Source: Tubiluchus corallicola (lineage: Eukaryota; Priapulida; Priapulimorpha; Priapulimorphida; Tubiluchidae). Taken from it: a stretch of 64,000 bases of DNA. A program made the position numbers and the translations under genes. The DNA lies in the NCBI GenBank assembly GCA_030141605.1, contig JAQGDQ010000153.1, positions 186,001 to 250,000 on the forward strand, read 5' to 3'. The notes below the pieces were generated by a model. The model did not search any database, was not told the origin of the DNA, and saw nothing but the letters and a program-made list of their open reading frames with translations. Positions 48,383 through 59,173 of this stretch are shown in pieces (position 1 is the first letter of the stretch; each line of letters opens with the position of its first letter).

Positions 48383-50279
48383 GCCTTCTAAGGTGACTAA
48401 GTATGTAAATATATCAGGCTATTAGCATCACCAACGGTGTAGACAAACACTAAGTAGAATGTTTGTCTATTATTAGCCATAATTCTATTTAAAGAACAAA
48501 ATATTTTGTGAGCCTTTGATAGTCTATATAATACTTATACAGGTATATTTTTGTTTGTTTGATTGTTTATCTTTGTCTTACGTTTTTTTCTAGATCAAAA
48601 GAGCCAGCAGAACATGTTAAGGATTTTCACCCTTGGCTTCGTCCTTCTTACCAAGCTACTGTTGTTCGAGACCGGGTAGATTTGTCCCTTCAATCTACAC
48701 AATTTTGAACGCCCTAAGGTGTTCAAGGTCAGCCAATCTAAGCGTAACTCAGCCATTCAATATGTCTCACTGAGACCTTTCATTTGTTGTACTACAAGCC
48801 ACCGTTTCTCGACACTGAAGGCAACGGTGTCCCTGACCCCACCCACTTTCGCTTTAAAACCCCCTACCGAAAAATATTCCCGTAAGCAAACGGTTGTTCA
48901 CTAGATTTTGACCCCACCTAGTTATACACCAAAAACTGTGGCCCCAGCTCAAAAGCTCTAGAATCTAGCCTGAGAAATCTACCATTCCTGTGACCTTTGA
49001 CCCAGCATGACTGGTCAAGCAAGTACCCCTACCTGAGTTGAGTGCCCTGTGACTGCGAGTTTCGTGACCCTTGATCTCTGCGTTTGCAAGTTTTTATATA
49101 AACAAAGTGGCCGGGGAATAAATAATAATAAAAACCGATGGTAAGCCAAAAAGCTTCTGCTATTGTTCTGCATTTGTTTAACGAATTATTGAAAATATTG
49201 ATTTCAACCCTGTTTGCTAATTCCGAAATAAACCTTCAAATACTGAAATTTTGAATTCGAAGAGAAGAAAACGCGAAAAGTCAGAAATGAACCTGGTTTT
49301 GAACCATTTTTTATTACCGCCAATCGCCACTACGCTATGCATTCCTTCATGATAATGTCTGTAACGCAAATATCCCTGGTTCAAATTAGACTCAGTTCCG
49401 CTTTTTTCACGTTTTCTTCATCTTGTTAAATTCAGTTTAAAAATTGCAATAGTGGTTGGTTTTATTCAAACATCTGTTGAATGATTTAATGGATGACATC
49501 AAATAATTAACTGACTGAAACATTATCAGCAGATAACTAATTGATTAGTTGACTGACTTTGTAATTTTCTGAGTGTTGACTGATCAATTAAGTGATTGAT
49601 TGGCTACATTTGATCGAGTGACTAGATGTTGGTTAGTTGATGAGCGTGGGTTAAGTGGGTACCGTTTTTGAATTGCAAAGTTGTTGACTGTTTTTTGTGG
49701 CCGAATATTGGTTCATTGTTTCATTGGCTGCCTGACTGACTGACCAAACGACTGGTTGAATGATTATTTGACCTAGATATTAGCAACAAAAAGCTACTAG
49801 ACAGGTGGCTAATTCACGGGCAGAAATGTGAACAACTTTTTTGAAGTTTAAATTTCTTCGTTGACGTAGCATAGCTTAGTGTGGGAAATTATTATTGTTT
49901 ATAATGCACAGCCGAATTGGAATCTGCCTTTTGGGTAGAATTTGTTATTCCAATCGGCAGTTTAAGTGTTGCTAATAATTACTTAATTACTCATAATTAG
50001 AAAATTATAGGGCGGCTTGTTTGCTAATCCTATTTGCTGCAAACTGCCGGTAGCTTAATTGCAGACGCGGGCAGCAGGTAGGCAGAGACAGTCTGAAATG
50101 TGAAAGAAAGCTCCTGTAAGTTGAAATACAGGAAAGTTTCTTCAGACATTTGGTTTTCTTATTTATCACTGAAAGCAAAAAAAAACAGTTGTACTGAATG
50201 TGTATTACTGAATAGGCATTAAATTTAATTGGCAACAATCGTGCGTAATGTAAGATAAGTAAGTGGAGATGTGAGAAGT
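48376..50279. other. No gene recognised; DR1-like site at 48991-49003
   Basis: A candidate exon-like open segment (TTTTTTTCTAG acceptor at 48593, frame open to about 48706) could not be joined to anything. TGACCTTTGACCC at 48991-49003 is a perfect direct repeat with one-base spacing of the nuclear-receptor half-site, reading GGGTCA-A-AGGTCA on the minus strand. From 49500 to 49790 TGACTGA/TTGATT-like words recur, probably a decayed simple repeat. Confidence 0.4.
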
Positions 50280-50530
50280 AGGGAGGCAGGCAGACAGGTA
50301 GGCAGGCAGACAGACAAGCGGCAGGAAGGCAGGTAGGCTGGTAGTTATGTAGATAGGAAGGTTAGGTAGGTAGGTAGATAGTTAGGTAGGTAGGTAGATA
50401 GTTAGGTAGGTAGGTAGATAGGTAGGCAGGCAGATAGACAGGCAGGGAGGTATACTAATTATATGACTAATGACTAATGACTATGACTACATGACTAATG
50501 ACTAATCACTAATTGACTAATGACTAATTA
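50280..50530. repeat. Compound tetranucleotide (GGCA/GGTA/GACA) and heptanucleotide repeat
   Basis: GGCAGGCAGACAGG-type units pass into GGTAGGTAGATAGTTA units up to about 50452. These are followed by variants of ATGACTA to about 50530. The same family in the opposite orientation occurs near 63750. Confidence 0.9.
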
Positions 50531-52616
50531 TAAATATAATTAAAAATGTAGGTAAGTTGGTTTGAGCAGTATTCCACATGCCGTGGTGTCACACCGTCTG
50601 ACTGATTTATAACTGTCGCCGCAAATCATTTTCTGGTGTAACAAGAAAGAGAGTAAGTGGTTGCAAGTGGGCCTATCCAGATAATTTAACAATGGCCCCG
50701 TTTCTTTTTCAAAACGACTGTAATGGGGCACCACTTGCGATAAGGGGCGCTTTCGTTATGACACCACAAAAACTTTATTTCGACTAATTTCTGATACATG
50801 CTGACACGAGGGTTCAGTGAATCTTTCCATTTAAGCGTAGTTCACAGGCATGTATTCCAGATAGAAGCAAATGAAACAGTTTTTAATATTACTGATAGAT
50901 TCTTGGTTTAATAAAGTAATACGAACCGAAAACAATTTACTTTAATTCAAAAACAACAGCAAAGTTGTTATAGTTACTATAGTTGTTATAGTTGGTCAAG
51001 TATTAACCAAACGTTTCTAGATAACCTAAACCTAAACCTAAGATAAACAGAAGACTAGTTAGCCCAACCTGGGTGAGGGAGAAGGATGTAAGGTGTGTAT
51101 ACTTATAATATTATCAATTGTAGTAAGTTGTCTTCTACAATGCTTGTCAGGTGTACCAGAGTAGTGTGCGGTCACTTCTCCAATCCTAGTGGAGTGCAGT
51201 GGAGTCCTGACTCGTGGAACTCGTGAAACTACCATTGATACAACGTCTGGTCATTGCCTGGTTGTTTCTGCACCAGATCTCCCCAAATTTCCTTTACATT
51301 CCGTTACAGCAGTACGTCAGATAACGAATAATAGCCAGTTTATTGGTGTTTTCGCCTCGCGGCTTGGACACCTAACCCTTTGGTGTGTCAGTACCATTTA
51401 ATCACTTTCTGTCGCCACAGTGATTAAGTCTTGCCTTCGATTGTTAATAAATGTTCGTCGGAAGCCACATTGGACGACTTCACTGGCTTAGCACGTTCGA
51501 CACACTGTGTTGAACCTGGTTTCAATTTCGAAAACAGGTAAAAGTGGATGACCTTGTCCTTTAACACGACGTTTTATTGGCTAGATAGCCTGTTCTGTTG
51601 AGCGTATAACCAATCACTTGCTTTCTTGGAAAGGAGACCTAGAACAGATATGAGGCGAGATCCTTCCCAGAGCTAACTAGATGTGTGCTCATATATCTAC
51701 AGTCACAACTTTCTTTATTATAGCAGATAAATTCGCTTAATGAGTAATTAACTAATGACTCATTTAATTAACACAAGTAAATAACTAATTTAAGCTATTA
51801 ATGTAGCCTAAGTATGGGATATACACAAAATCATACTAGAATACAAAGTCAGTGATATTACAAAGGGTTGCAATTGCTGCTCGGTGGTTCTTGTATTCCA
51901 GACTCAATTCACGAACGTCACAACGACTGTAAAAAGTATTCAATTTATCAGGTAAGGTGGAGTCGTCTATGCTAACATTTTTTGACTTCGCAATTCGTAA
52001 TTTTATTTAATCCTGCCGAAGTTCTCAAGTGTCATTAGACTGCTCCAATTTATAATTCGGGAGTCTCGTTTTTAAATTTGTGCGATTAAAATCGCCTGCG
52101 ATAATAGAAATCAATCATGGATGCGCATTCTCATGTCTTGTTACGAGAGTTGACGGCGGAACTGGGATTAACTTCCGGCCGGATGTATATTGTTGTTAGT
52201 ATTTGCTGTTTGCTGAATGGCGGGCCTGGTGTGAGAAACTGGCACAGTATTGAAAAAACGTGGCAACAGTGTCGAGCGAAATGTGGCAACAGTGCCGAGC
52301 GAAATGTGGCAACAGTGCTGAAGACGAGCAAACTTCATTAGTCACGCGAGAATATTCTGCATTATTGTCTAACGCGCGCCTGAATGCCACTCCCGATTAT
52401 AATGTAACAGCGCAGCCGTGTTCTCAGCTGCCGCAAATGCTGAGCTGCCGAACTCCGCCTTTGTTACTAGTTGTTATTTGTTATTTAAAAGGGGCTGTAC
52501 TTGACAGTAATTGTCTCTAGCTTAGGAGTGTATGTTTTTGAGAGAACTTTAATGTTAAGTACACCAAACTTCATTAACTAACATACATACACACCCCCTT
52601 TTCCTTGTTAACAGCG
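50531..52616. other. No gene recognised; relatively CpG-rich at 52130-52460
   Basis: Open frames at 51189-51401, 52117-52341 and 52260-52520 lack recognisable domains. A 23-base unit starting TGGCAACAGTG is repeated 2.7 times at 52261-52322. CpG density rises from 52130 to 52460, which could mark a promoter or a young repeat. Confidence 0.4.
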
Positions 52617-52955
52617 TCAAACAAACGATCTGAACGAAAGAGCGTGAATCCTGGTGGTGTTATAGCTTGATCCAGGCACTGTAGAATCTAACCAAATTTC
52701 TGTGACACTGTAAATGCACCAGTTCCTAAAACCTTGTTGATTGTGCATGCAACACAGCAGTTTATTCATTTTGTTGCGAAGACAACCAATATTCCTTTGA
52801 TACATACTTGGCAATGCTCTTCTACGTAATCTGGCTAACATACCTCCTCTCTGACATCTTTTCCGTTGTTGTTGAGCACCCGAATGGAATCGCCTCTGAT
52901 TATGATCCTTGATGATCTTGTTATCAGATTTAGTTGACACGGACTTATTTGACAC
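52617..52955 (-). mobile_element. LINE ORF2 N-terminal (endonuclease start) fragment
   Basis: The minus-strand frame has KRCQRGGMLARLRRRALPS, then NIGCLRNKMNKL and a segment ending SVTEIWLDSTVPGSS. This is the order found at the start of CR1/L2-like LINE endonucleases: a basic RGG.RARLRRR lead, N..SL.NK.DEL, then FTETWL. The TEIWLD box carries the catalytic Glu. The frame ends shortly after, so it is a truncated copy. Assignment to a LINE clade is uncertain. Confidence 0.7.
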
Positions 52956-53369
52956 GTATGGAATGTCACCACATAAATCTCTGGTGCGGAAAAGATCCTC
53001 TTTGTTGGCGTAGGTAGCTGATGACTAAATGATAATTAATGAAATAAAACTGAATATAATAACTTCACGTAATTTTTTTTTGCCATGTACAGGCATCATC
53101 TAGAAAATTTGGAATTGCGGCGAAATAAACCTCTTTATAGAGTAACTACGCAAAGTGAGAATCCGAAAAACTTGATTATTCTGGTCAGTTAATGACTGTC
53201 TCAAGTAAATCTAAAACTTAGCCTAAAACTAAAAACTTAGCTTAAACTAAAATCAAATGCCTAGCCTGTGAAACTCACTTAAAGGGACAAGAATGGAAAC
53301 TCACCTACATGCTGGCTTTGTGCAGACAGAGAGAGGAAAATTTTCTGGGACATTAAATTTTTAAAATAG

Positions 53370-54490
53370 CTTTTTTCGTTTTTATTTATTTTTATTTACA
53401 TAATACATCTACGGACAGAAGTCAAGAGACTTACATGTCCATTAAAAACATCGTAAAATATATCAACAATGTATAGAAAGTAAAGTTACAGCTAAAAGTA
53501 CAGAATACATGGTACATGGTTAGTACAATATAAACACACAAGTATGTGCAAATAAATCGAAAGTGCAGGTAAAAATACGAATTTGATTAGCACGATAATT
53601 ATGATAAAAATTTACATCATGCATCATTTATCAAATCACACATTTTCTAGTAAATATTTTTTTAAAAGTTTTTTAAATTTATTTGTATTACTGGCTTGTT
53701 TTATTTCACTGGGTAAATTATTCCACATACAGAACCATTACATATTACAGAATGTTTCATAACATTTATTCTGCACTTGGGAATATGGAATTTGTGGTAT
53801 TGTCGACTTTGGTATGAATACATACTGTTATTATAACTGAAAAAATGGTGATACACTTTAAGCAAAAGATTACTAACATATTTGTATATGAACAGGTTAG
53901 TTTGTTATCGACTACCTTGGGCATTGTCAGTATTTTTAAATTTTTGAAGAGATTATCCGTGTTAGCTCTGTAATGCGAGTGCGTCATTAGACTTTTACTA
54001 TTTTTTCTAAGGTAACTGCATACGTATTACCCCATACAATACTGCAATAATCAAAGTAAGGATATGCAAACGTATGATGCAGCTGTTAACAATTAGTTAA
54101 ATCTAAAATTTTGCAATATTTTTTGAAAATTCCAACTACTTTACAAAGTTTTCAGCAAATATGGTTGATGTGTTTGTTTCATGATAAAATCTCATCCAAA
54201 ATAATACCTATAAATTTAACTTTTTTAACATGACTGATAAAAGCACCATCGACTTGAATCTGACAGTTCTCTCTAAGATATCATTTGTTTTTTTGCAGTA
54301 AAAATTATAAAATTTGTCTTTTTTACATTTAAACAATTTAGTAGCCTTAAACCTCTCCGATTTTTAACTTTTGTTCCTGATTAACAATTTCACAAAGAGA
54401 ATAAACATTTTTATCAGATAAGATGAAACTAGCGTCATCAGAAACAGAAACGAGCGTAATTAAATAATCTCTTTTAACGGTTTGTCGCTT
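53370..54490 (-). mobile_element. LINE reverse transcriptase C-terminal relic with 3' UTR
   Basis: Reading leftwards on the minus strand: VSDDASFILSDKNVYSLCEIVNQEQKL (the F/YADD box altered to SDDA), LNVKKTNFIIFTAKK, VKKVKFIGIILDE, YPYFDYCSIVWGNTY, and the post-RT stretch NLFKNLKILTMPKVV...CSYTNMLVIF. Several stops and shifts break it. A T-rich tract at 53369-53400, A-rich on the element strand, probably marks the 3' end. It lies about 270 bases from the 3' end of the next GPCR gene, on the same strand. Confidence 0.8.
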
Positions 54491-54755
54491 TTATCCGAAT
54501 TAGTGATGACGATGTTTGTTAATTTTTTAACTAACGATAGCATACTCCCTTCGCCTCATTGACTCACCGTTAATACCATGTGGATGAAGTCGTAATACTA
54601 ATTTTCTTAAGAACATGAATATACCAGAAGTAGTAAATACGTATGATTTCCAATTTCAACCTGTGATTATTAAGCTTTTTTAGGTAACTGGAAACATAGC
54701 AGCAAGAAAAACAACCTTATTCTATTCGCTGCTCTACTCATCGATGATAAAGAAG

Positions 54756-55847
54756 CTATTGCTGCTGATGTTCATTTTTCTTAGAGCATTTTAAGATAGT
54801 CAGAAACGCTTTGCGAAAATCCAGATTTCTGCTCGCATAGACAATCGGGTTAATCGCCGATCCTGCATACCTAAAAGTGGTAGCTGCGTCTAGAAACATT
54901 GGATTTAGGGGGTAAGGGTAAGTACAGAACCGTGATGTAACAAGAGTTATTAATAAGAACATGAACCACGATACGAAGAATCCAATCAAGATGATACCCA
55001 CGGTCATAGTAGCCTTGTGCTGTTTCATTGTTGTAACGCTGTGAAGTTCTGAAACATGTGCGTCATTTGTTGTCACACTGTTGCAGGATTGCAAAACTTC
55101 ATGGGCGACATTTGTTGACATCTGAGACTTTGAAGATTCCGGTGCTACACCGTGTCGTTTCCTGGCTTTATTTGCTTCTTGCCAGATGCGAATATAAGCA
55201 GCAAATAATACAAACCCAGGTATTATGTTGAATATTAGCATACAGGTGCAATACGATACCTCGGTGTCCCACATGATGCATAGTGTGCTATATTTTATCC
55301 ACGTTGGTAGCAAAGTAGATGCAGTTAATAGTAAGGGAATAAACCATGCGAGGGCGATTACAAACTTTACATGTGTATCAGACATCCACTTGCTATAATG
55401 CAGGGGATACATAATAGCAATGTACCTTTCAGTGGCAATGGCATACAAGTGCACCAGACTACAGTTTCCAATATGAATATCTGCCAAGAAGAACAGCACG
55501 CATAAAACTCCATTGTCCAAGAAGTCTTGCAACACGTGCATATTTCCCTGGACAATGTGCCACATATGATAACTTCTCATTGTGCACATAATGACAAGGA
55601 ATACTCCATAGATAAGATCTGCTGCAGCAAGTGAAGACAGCAGCCAGTTACCGAACTTTCTATTGAGTGAGGCAAACTTCTTAACAGAAAAGATGACCAG
55701 CACGTTACCACTGATGATGATTACACTCAGAGTATAGTTCAAGACTAGATAGACGCAGAAGCTGGTTATAGGGTGATTTCCTCCTTCAAATGTAACGTTT
55801 ACAACAGTGGTCATGCTTTTCTCATCGGCGGTCATTGCTTGATGCAT
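54756..55847 (-). CDS. Rhodopsin-like (class A) GPCR, single exon, 363 aa (tandem paralog 1)
   Basis: The ATG at 55847 is preceded directly by an in-frame TAA, so the start is secure. Seven hydrophobic segments are visible: about residues 30-53, 68-90, 104-128, 150-172, 194-218, 280-303 and 313-335. Marks include an NVT glycosylation site at residue 17, TM1 SGNVLVIFSV, TM2 LSSLAAADLIYG (LAxxD), ERYIAIMYPLHY after TM3, Cys-rich ECL2 (TLCIMWDTEVSYC), TM6 FFVSWFMF where the usual CWxP is replaced, and TM7 SAINPIVYASRNLDFRKAF with an intact NPxxY. The tail TILKCSKKNE can carry a palmitoylated Cys. Intracellular loop 3 is long (about 60 residues). Overall pattern is adenosine/amine-receptor-like, ligand unknown. 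The gene at 58130-59173 is a close paralog. Confidence 0.92.
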   Translation of the reverse strand: MHQAMTADEKSMTTVVNVTFEGGNHPITSFCVYLVLNYTLSVIIISGNVLVIFSVKKFASLNRKFGNWLLSSLAAADLIYGVFLVIMCTMRSYHMWHIVQGNMHVLQDFLDNGVLCVLFFLADIHIGNCSLVHLYAIATERYIAIMYPLHYSKWMSDTHVKFVIALAWFIPLLLTASTLLPTWIKYSTLCIMWDTEVSYCTCMLIFNIIPGFVLFAAYIRIWQEANKARKRHGVAPESSKSQMSTNVAHEVLQSCNSVTTNDAHVSELHSVTTMKQHKATMTVGIILIGFFVSWFMFLLITLVTSRFCTYPYPLNPMFLDAATTFRYAGSAINPIVYASRNLDFRKAFLTILKCSKKNEHQQQ

Positions 55848-58129
55848 TTAGTAAGCAAACCTGTTAGTATATAGCAGTTTCGGCAACTCTTTTCACTTAT
55901 GTCTCATGTCAGTTTGAAAAAGTGTGAATTACGTAAACTGTTAAAGACGTGCAGAGGTTGTATTCTTTACGCATGCACAACAAACACATTTTACAATAAA
56001 ATCCAAAAGACTTTTACATTTAAGGCTTTCGTTTATATCTATAGACAATGTGTTTATACCTATTAAAGCCTTGCGGGACTTAATGCAGAACCTTTTAGCT
56101 CAAGTCAAAAAACAAAAGCAAAACAAAATTTTATCTTCTTTAAAGATTTCTTTAGTATGCTTCTGCAGAAAAATCAGTGAAATAGCAGCTGCATGCAGAT
56201 CCCTTTTAAGATTGTCTATGATTTTTTTTTGTGCACGGTCAGCTTGTTACTCAACAAACTGCTGTTTTATACAAGATGAGCTTGCGATTGCTTTATACTT
56301 TTTTTTATTTATATATGTGTGTCAATCCATGTGCGAGGCATAACATGAAAATCACAAAACTTGCATGGTAAACACCTGTGAAAATGATATAGGAAAGGTG
56401 ACCTCTGGGTCAATGGTTACAGGACCCAAAATGAGAAAAATAGAACGAATGCCTTTATGACTCAGCTCCTCTTACAGTACTGGTCTAGCAGCCTATGCTT
56501 TTGCATGTATAGAAGCTAATACTAGATGTGCACCAAGTATTTGTATGAAAATGGGGGAGGCGTGGCCAGGTAATGTGACGTGGCAAAAGTGTTAAAAGAG
56601 GATTTTGTCAATAACTGGAAAAGTAAACAAGCTGGAGAAACGAAATTTCAAGGCTCGTACCTGGGGTCCGGGTTCACACAGCGGAATGCTGATCGATGGC
56701 CTTAGATGAAAGGATCAAGGACAGTAGATATATATCAGTTTTTTGTTAGGTTCTATGTTCTCCTACAGACTTTGAACTAGATCCACAGTTTTTGGTATGT
56801 GGATAGATTTTCCCAGCTTCTTATGCAAGATTGGGTATTAGGCATTTGGATAGGGAGAAATTTTTAGGATCGAGGCGACAAATGCCTTCAATTGTCGACC
56901 GAAACTAGCTTATGGCATATCAAATTAAAGGTCTTAAAGAAATGAATTGAATGGCTATTTGGGAGCAAAACAGGGATCGAGGGCGACAAATGTCTTCCAT
57001 TGTCGACCGAAACTAGCTTATAGCATATCAAATTAAAGGTCTTAACGAGATGAATTGTATGGTCATTTGGGGGCAAAATAGGGATCGAGGCGACAAATGC
57101 ATTCCAAGGTCATCCCCAACAATAAGAACAATACATAGACAAACAGCGAACAAACTAAAACTGCCCTCATTTGTTTAACAGGCTAAACTTGCTAAAACAG
57201 TTGGTATAACAACTGGCAAGCTTTGAGTTATGTGACATACTGACATCAAGATCAAAGTGTTATTACCGGATGGTGAAGCCACAGCTCAACTGGTCTGGTA
57301 GATCAACTTTCTTCTGTAAAGTTCAAAGATGCATCTTTCTGTTCTCATAGGCGATGCCTTGTAATGACATGAGATGACAATAATTTTTTCACAGCAACAA
57401 TTTGCACAGCAGGTATGCCCATCTGATTTAATTTCACTCCATGTCTAACTCCAAAGCAATCCAATACCATGAAAAAGTGCCAGTCAACTGCTACTGTATA
57501 TATTAGGTACTGCAACAACATTTCAGCCTATCTGGCGCCTTTTGGCATTTGTTTTGAGGCTTTACGGCGATGTTGCAATTGCTTACCGATTACGAGTTAT
57601 TATCTTTGGACTTGAATTTATTATCCAACCCAATCAGTTTATTTCCACTGTTGATTTAATAGTATGGTTCCATTTTTCGTTCAGGAGATATAGAAATTGG
57701 TTATATATTTCTTGTTGATCTTGGATTTATCAGTTTGAGAGAAAAAGCTCAGTACGAAGTCCTGTAGGCGTGTGGCAGTACTTTAAAAATTACTGGAAAA
57801 TTTATCCTCACCTGATGTCCGTTAGAATGTTATTTGTCCTTGGTATAAAATCAATAATTTTCCGTAGAAAGGCGGTGTTCCTATATCTTAATTGGTCTTT
57901 GCGCTCCGTCAACCAAACCGTTATAATAACAGTAGTCGTTGCGGTATTTTTCAAACCATAATGTTACAAATGCGAATAGGTGACAAGTGACAACTCTGTT
58001 ATTGAATTGCTGCTTTGCAAAATCTAGCTTCTTTAATGCATGTTCTTCTAAATGGCCTATAAGTCAGACTTTTCTTTGTGTGTGCTGATGAATAAGTTAG
58101 TTAAATACCTTACGCTAAGCATCGGTAGG
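55848..58129. other. Spacer between the tandem GPCR genes
   Basis: About 2.3 kb without a recognised gene. It contains a 107-108 base tandem repeat at 56866-57100. The 5' part should hold the promoter of the 54756-55847 receptor; no clear motif was seen. Confidence 0.5.
56866..57100. repeat. Tandem repeat of about 107 bp, just over two copies
   Basis: GGATCGAGGCGACAAATG recurs at about 56867, 56974 and 57082 with the intervening sequence largely conserved (TTGTCGACCGAAACTAGCTT occurs in both full units). The open frame on the minus strand is simply the repeat read twice. Confidence 0.9.
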
Positions 58130-59173
58130 CTAGCCGTGGCGCGTCGCGACGGTGTTTTTCATCTCAGAAACTTGTGTCAACTTTCCAAAGCTCGACTGAT
58201 ATTCATTTTTCTTAGAACATTTTAGAATGTACAGAAATGCTTTTCGAAAATCCGAGTGTCTGCTTGCGTAGACGATGGGATTAGTAGCAGATCCTGCATA
58301 CCTAAGTGTCGCAATAACGTTTACGAAGTACTTGGGCATGCAAACGCAAGTGCAGAACTTTGACCAAATCACAACCACCATGTAGAACAGGAACCAAGAA
58401 ACGAAGAAACACACCATTATGATACCCACTGTTTTTGTCGCCTTGTGTTGGTTGACTGCCGTAGCAGTTGGCATCTTATGAGTGTCTGGAAATGCTGGTG
58501 TAATTTTGTGACTTCCAGATGAAGCTTTGACGGCCACGCACCATATGTGTAAATATGCAGCAAATAATATAAGTCCTGAGATGATGTTGAATATTAACAC
58601 ACATACACAGTAGGACAATTCTCGATCCCATATGACACATAATGTTCCGTACTTTATCCACGCAGACATAGATGTGCTTGCAGTTAGTAACAAAGGAATT
58701 ACCCAGGCGATCGCAATGATAGACTTCACGTGGTTGTCCGACATCCATTTACCATAATGCAAAGGATATATAATGGCAACATATCTTTCAGCAGCAATGG
58801 CGTACAAATGTACCAGACTAATGTTTCCAATGTGAGTGTCGCTTAAGAAAAACAATGTGCATAGGATGCCATTATTGAAGAAATTTTGCAGCACCTGCAT
58901 GTTTCCCTGAATCATGTGCCACGAATGGTAACCTGTTAATGCACTTTGGACGACAACGAACAGACCATATATAAAGTCTGCCATAGCAAGTGAAGATAGT
59001 AGCCAGTTACGGGAATGTCTGTTGAGCGAGGTAATTTTTTTCACGGAGATAATGACAAGACAGTTGCCAATGATGATAACCAAACTTAAAATGCAAAAAA
59101 TTACAAAGTAAATGTACGTAGTTATTATGTGAGGATGATCTGACATTGTGATGTTTGGTCTTGAATCATCCAT
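58130..59173 (-). CDS. Rhodopsin-like (class A) GPCR, single exon, 347 aa (tandem paralog 2)
   Basis: The ORF starts at ATG 59173. Class A features: NIT glycosylation site at residue 7, TM1 IIGNCLVIISV, TM2 LSSLAMADFIYG, AERYVAIIYPLHYGKWM after TM3, ECL2 GTLCVIWDRELSYC, TM6 CFFVSWFLFYM lacking the CWxP proline, TM7 SATNPIVYASRHSDFRKAF, tail YILKCSKKNE. Most transmembrane segments and the TM3-TM5 region match the 54756-55847 receptor nearly residue for residue, while the N-terminus, loop 3 (about 30 residues shorter) and C-tail differ. Same strand and orientation indicate tandem duplication. Both genes look intact. Ligand unknown. Confidence 0.92.
   Translation of the reverse strand: MDDSRPNITMSDHPHIITTYIYFVIFCILSLVIIIGNCLVIISVKKITSLNRHSRNWLLSSLAMADFIYGLFVVVQSALTGYHSWHMIQGNMQVLQNFFNNGILCTLFFLSDTHIGNISLVHLYAIAAERYVAIIYPLHYGKWMSDNHVKSIIAIAWVIPLLLTASTSMSAWIKYGTLCVIWDRELSYCVCVLIFNIISGLILFAAYLHIWCVAVKASSGSHKITPAFPDTHKMPTATAVNQHKATKTVGIIMVCFFVSWFLFYMVVVIWSKFCTCVCMPKYFVNVIATLRYAGSATNPIVYASRHSDFRKAFLYILKCSKKNEYQSSFGKLTQVSEMKNTVATRHG

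Noticed and set aside
48593-48706. Exon-like segment after a good acceptor
   Set aside because: No partner exon, donor or recognisable protein family could be found.
51015-51040. CCTAAA repeats resembling telomeric DNA
   Set aside because: Only about three units are present and the motif is not the animal TTAGGG repeat.
52117-52341. 74-codon frame with Cys pairs resembling a zinc knuckle
   Set aside because: The Cys pattern comes from the 23-base tandem repeat and is not a real domain.
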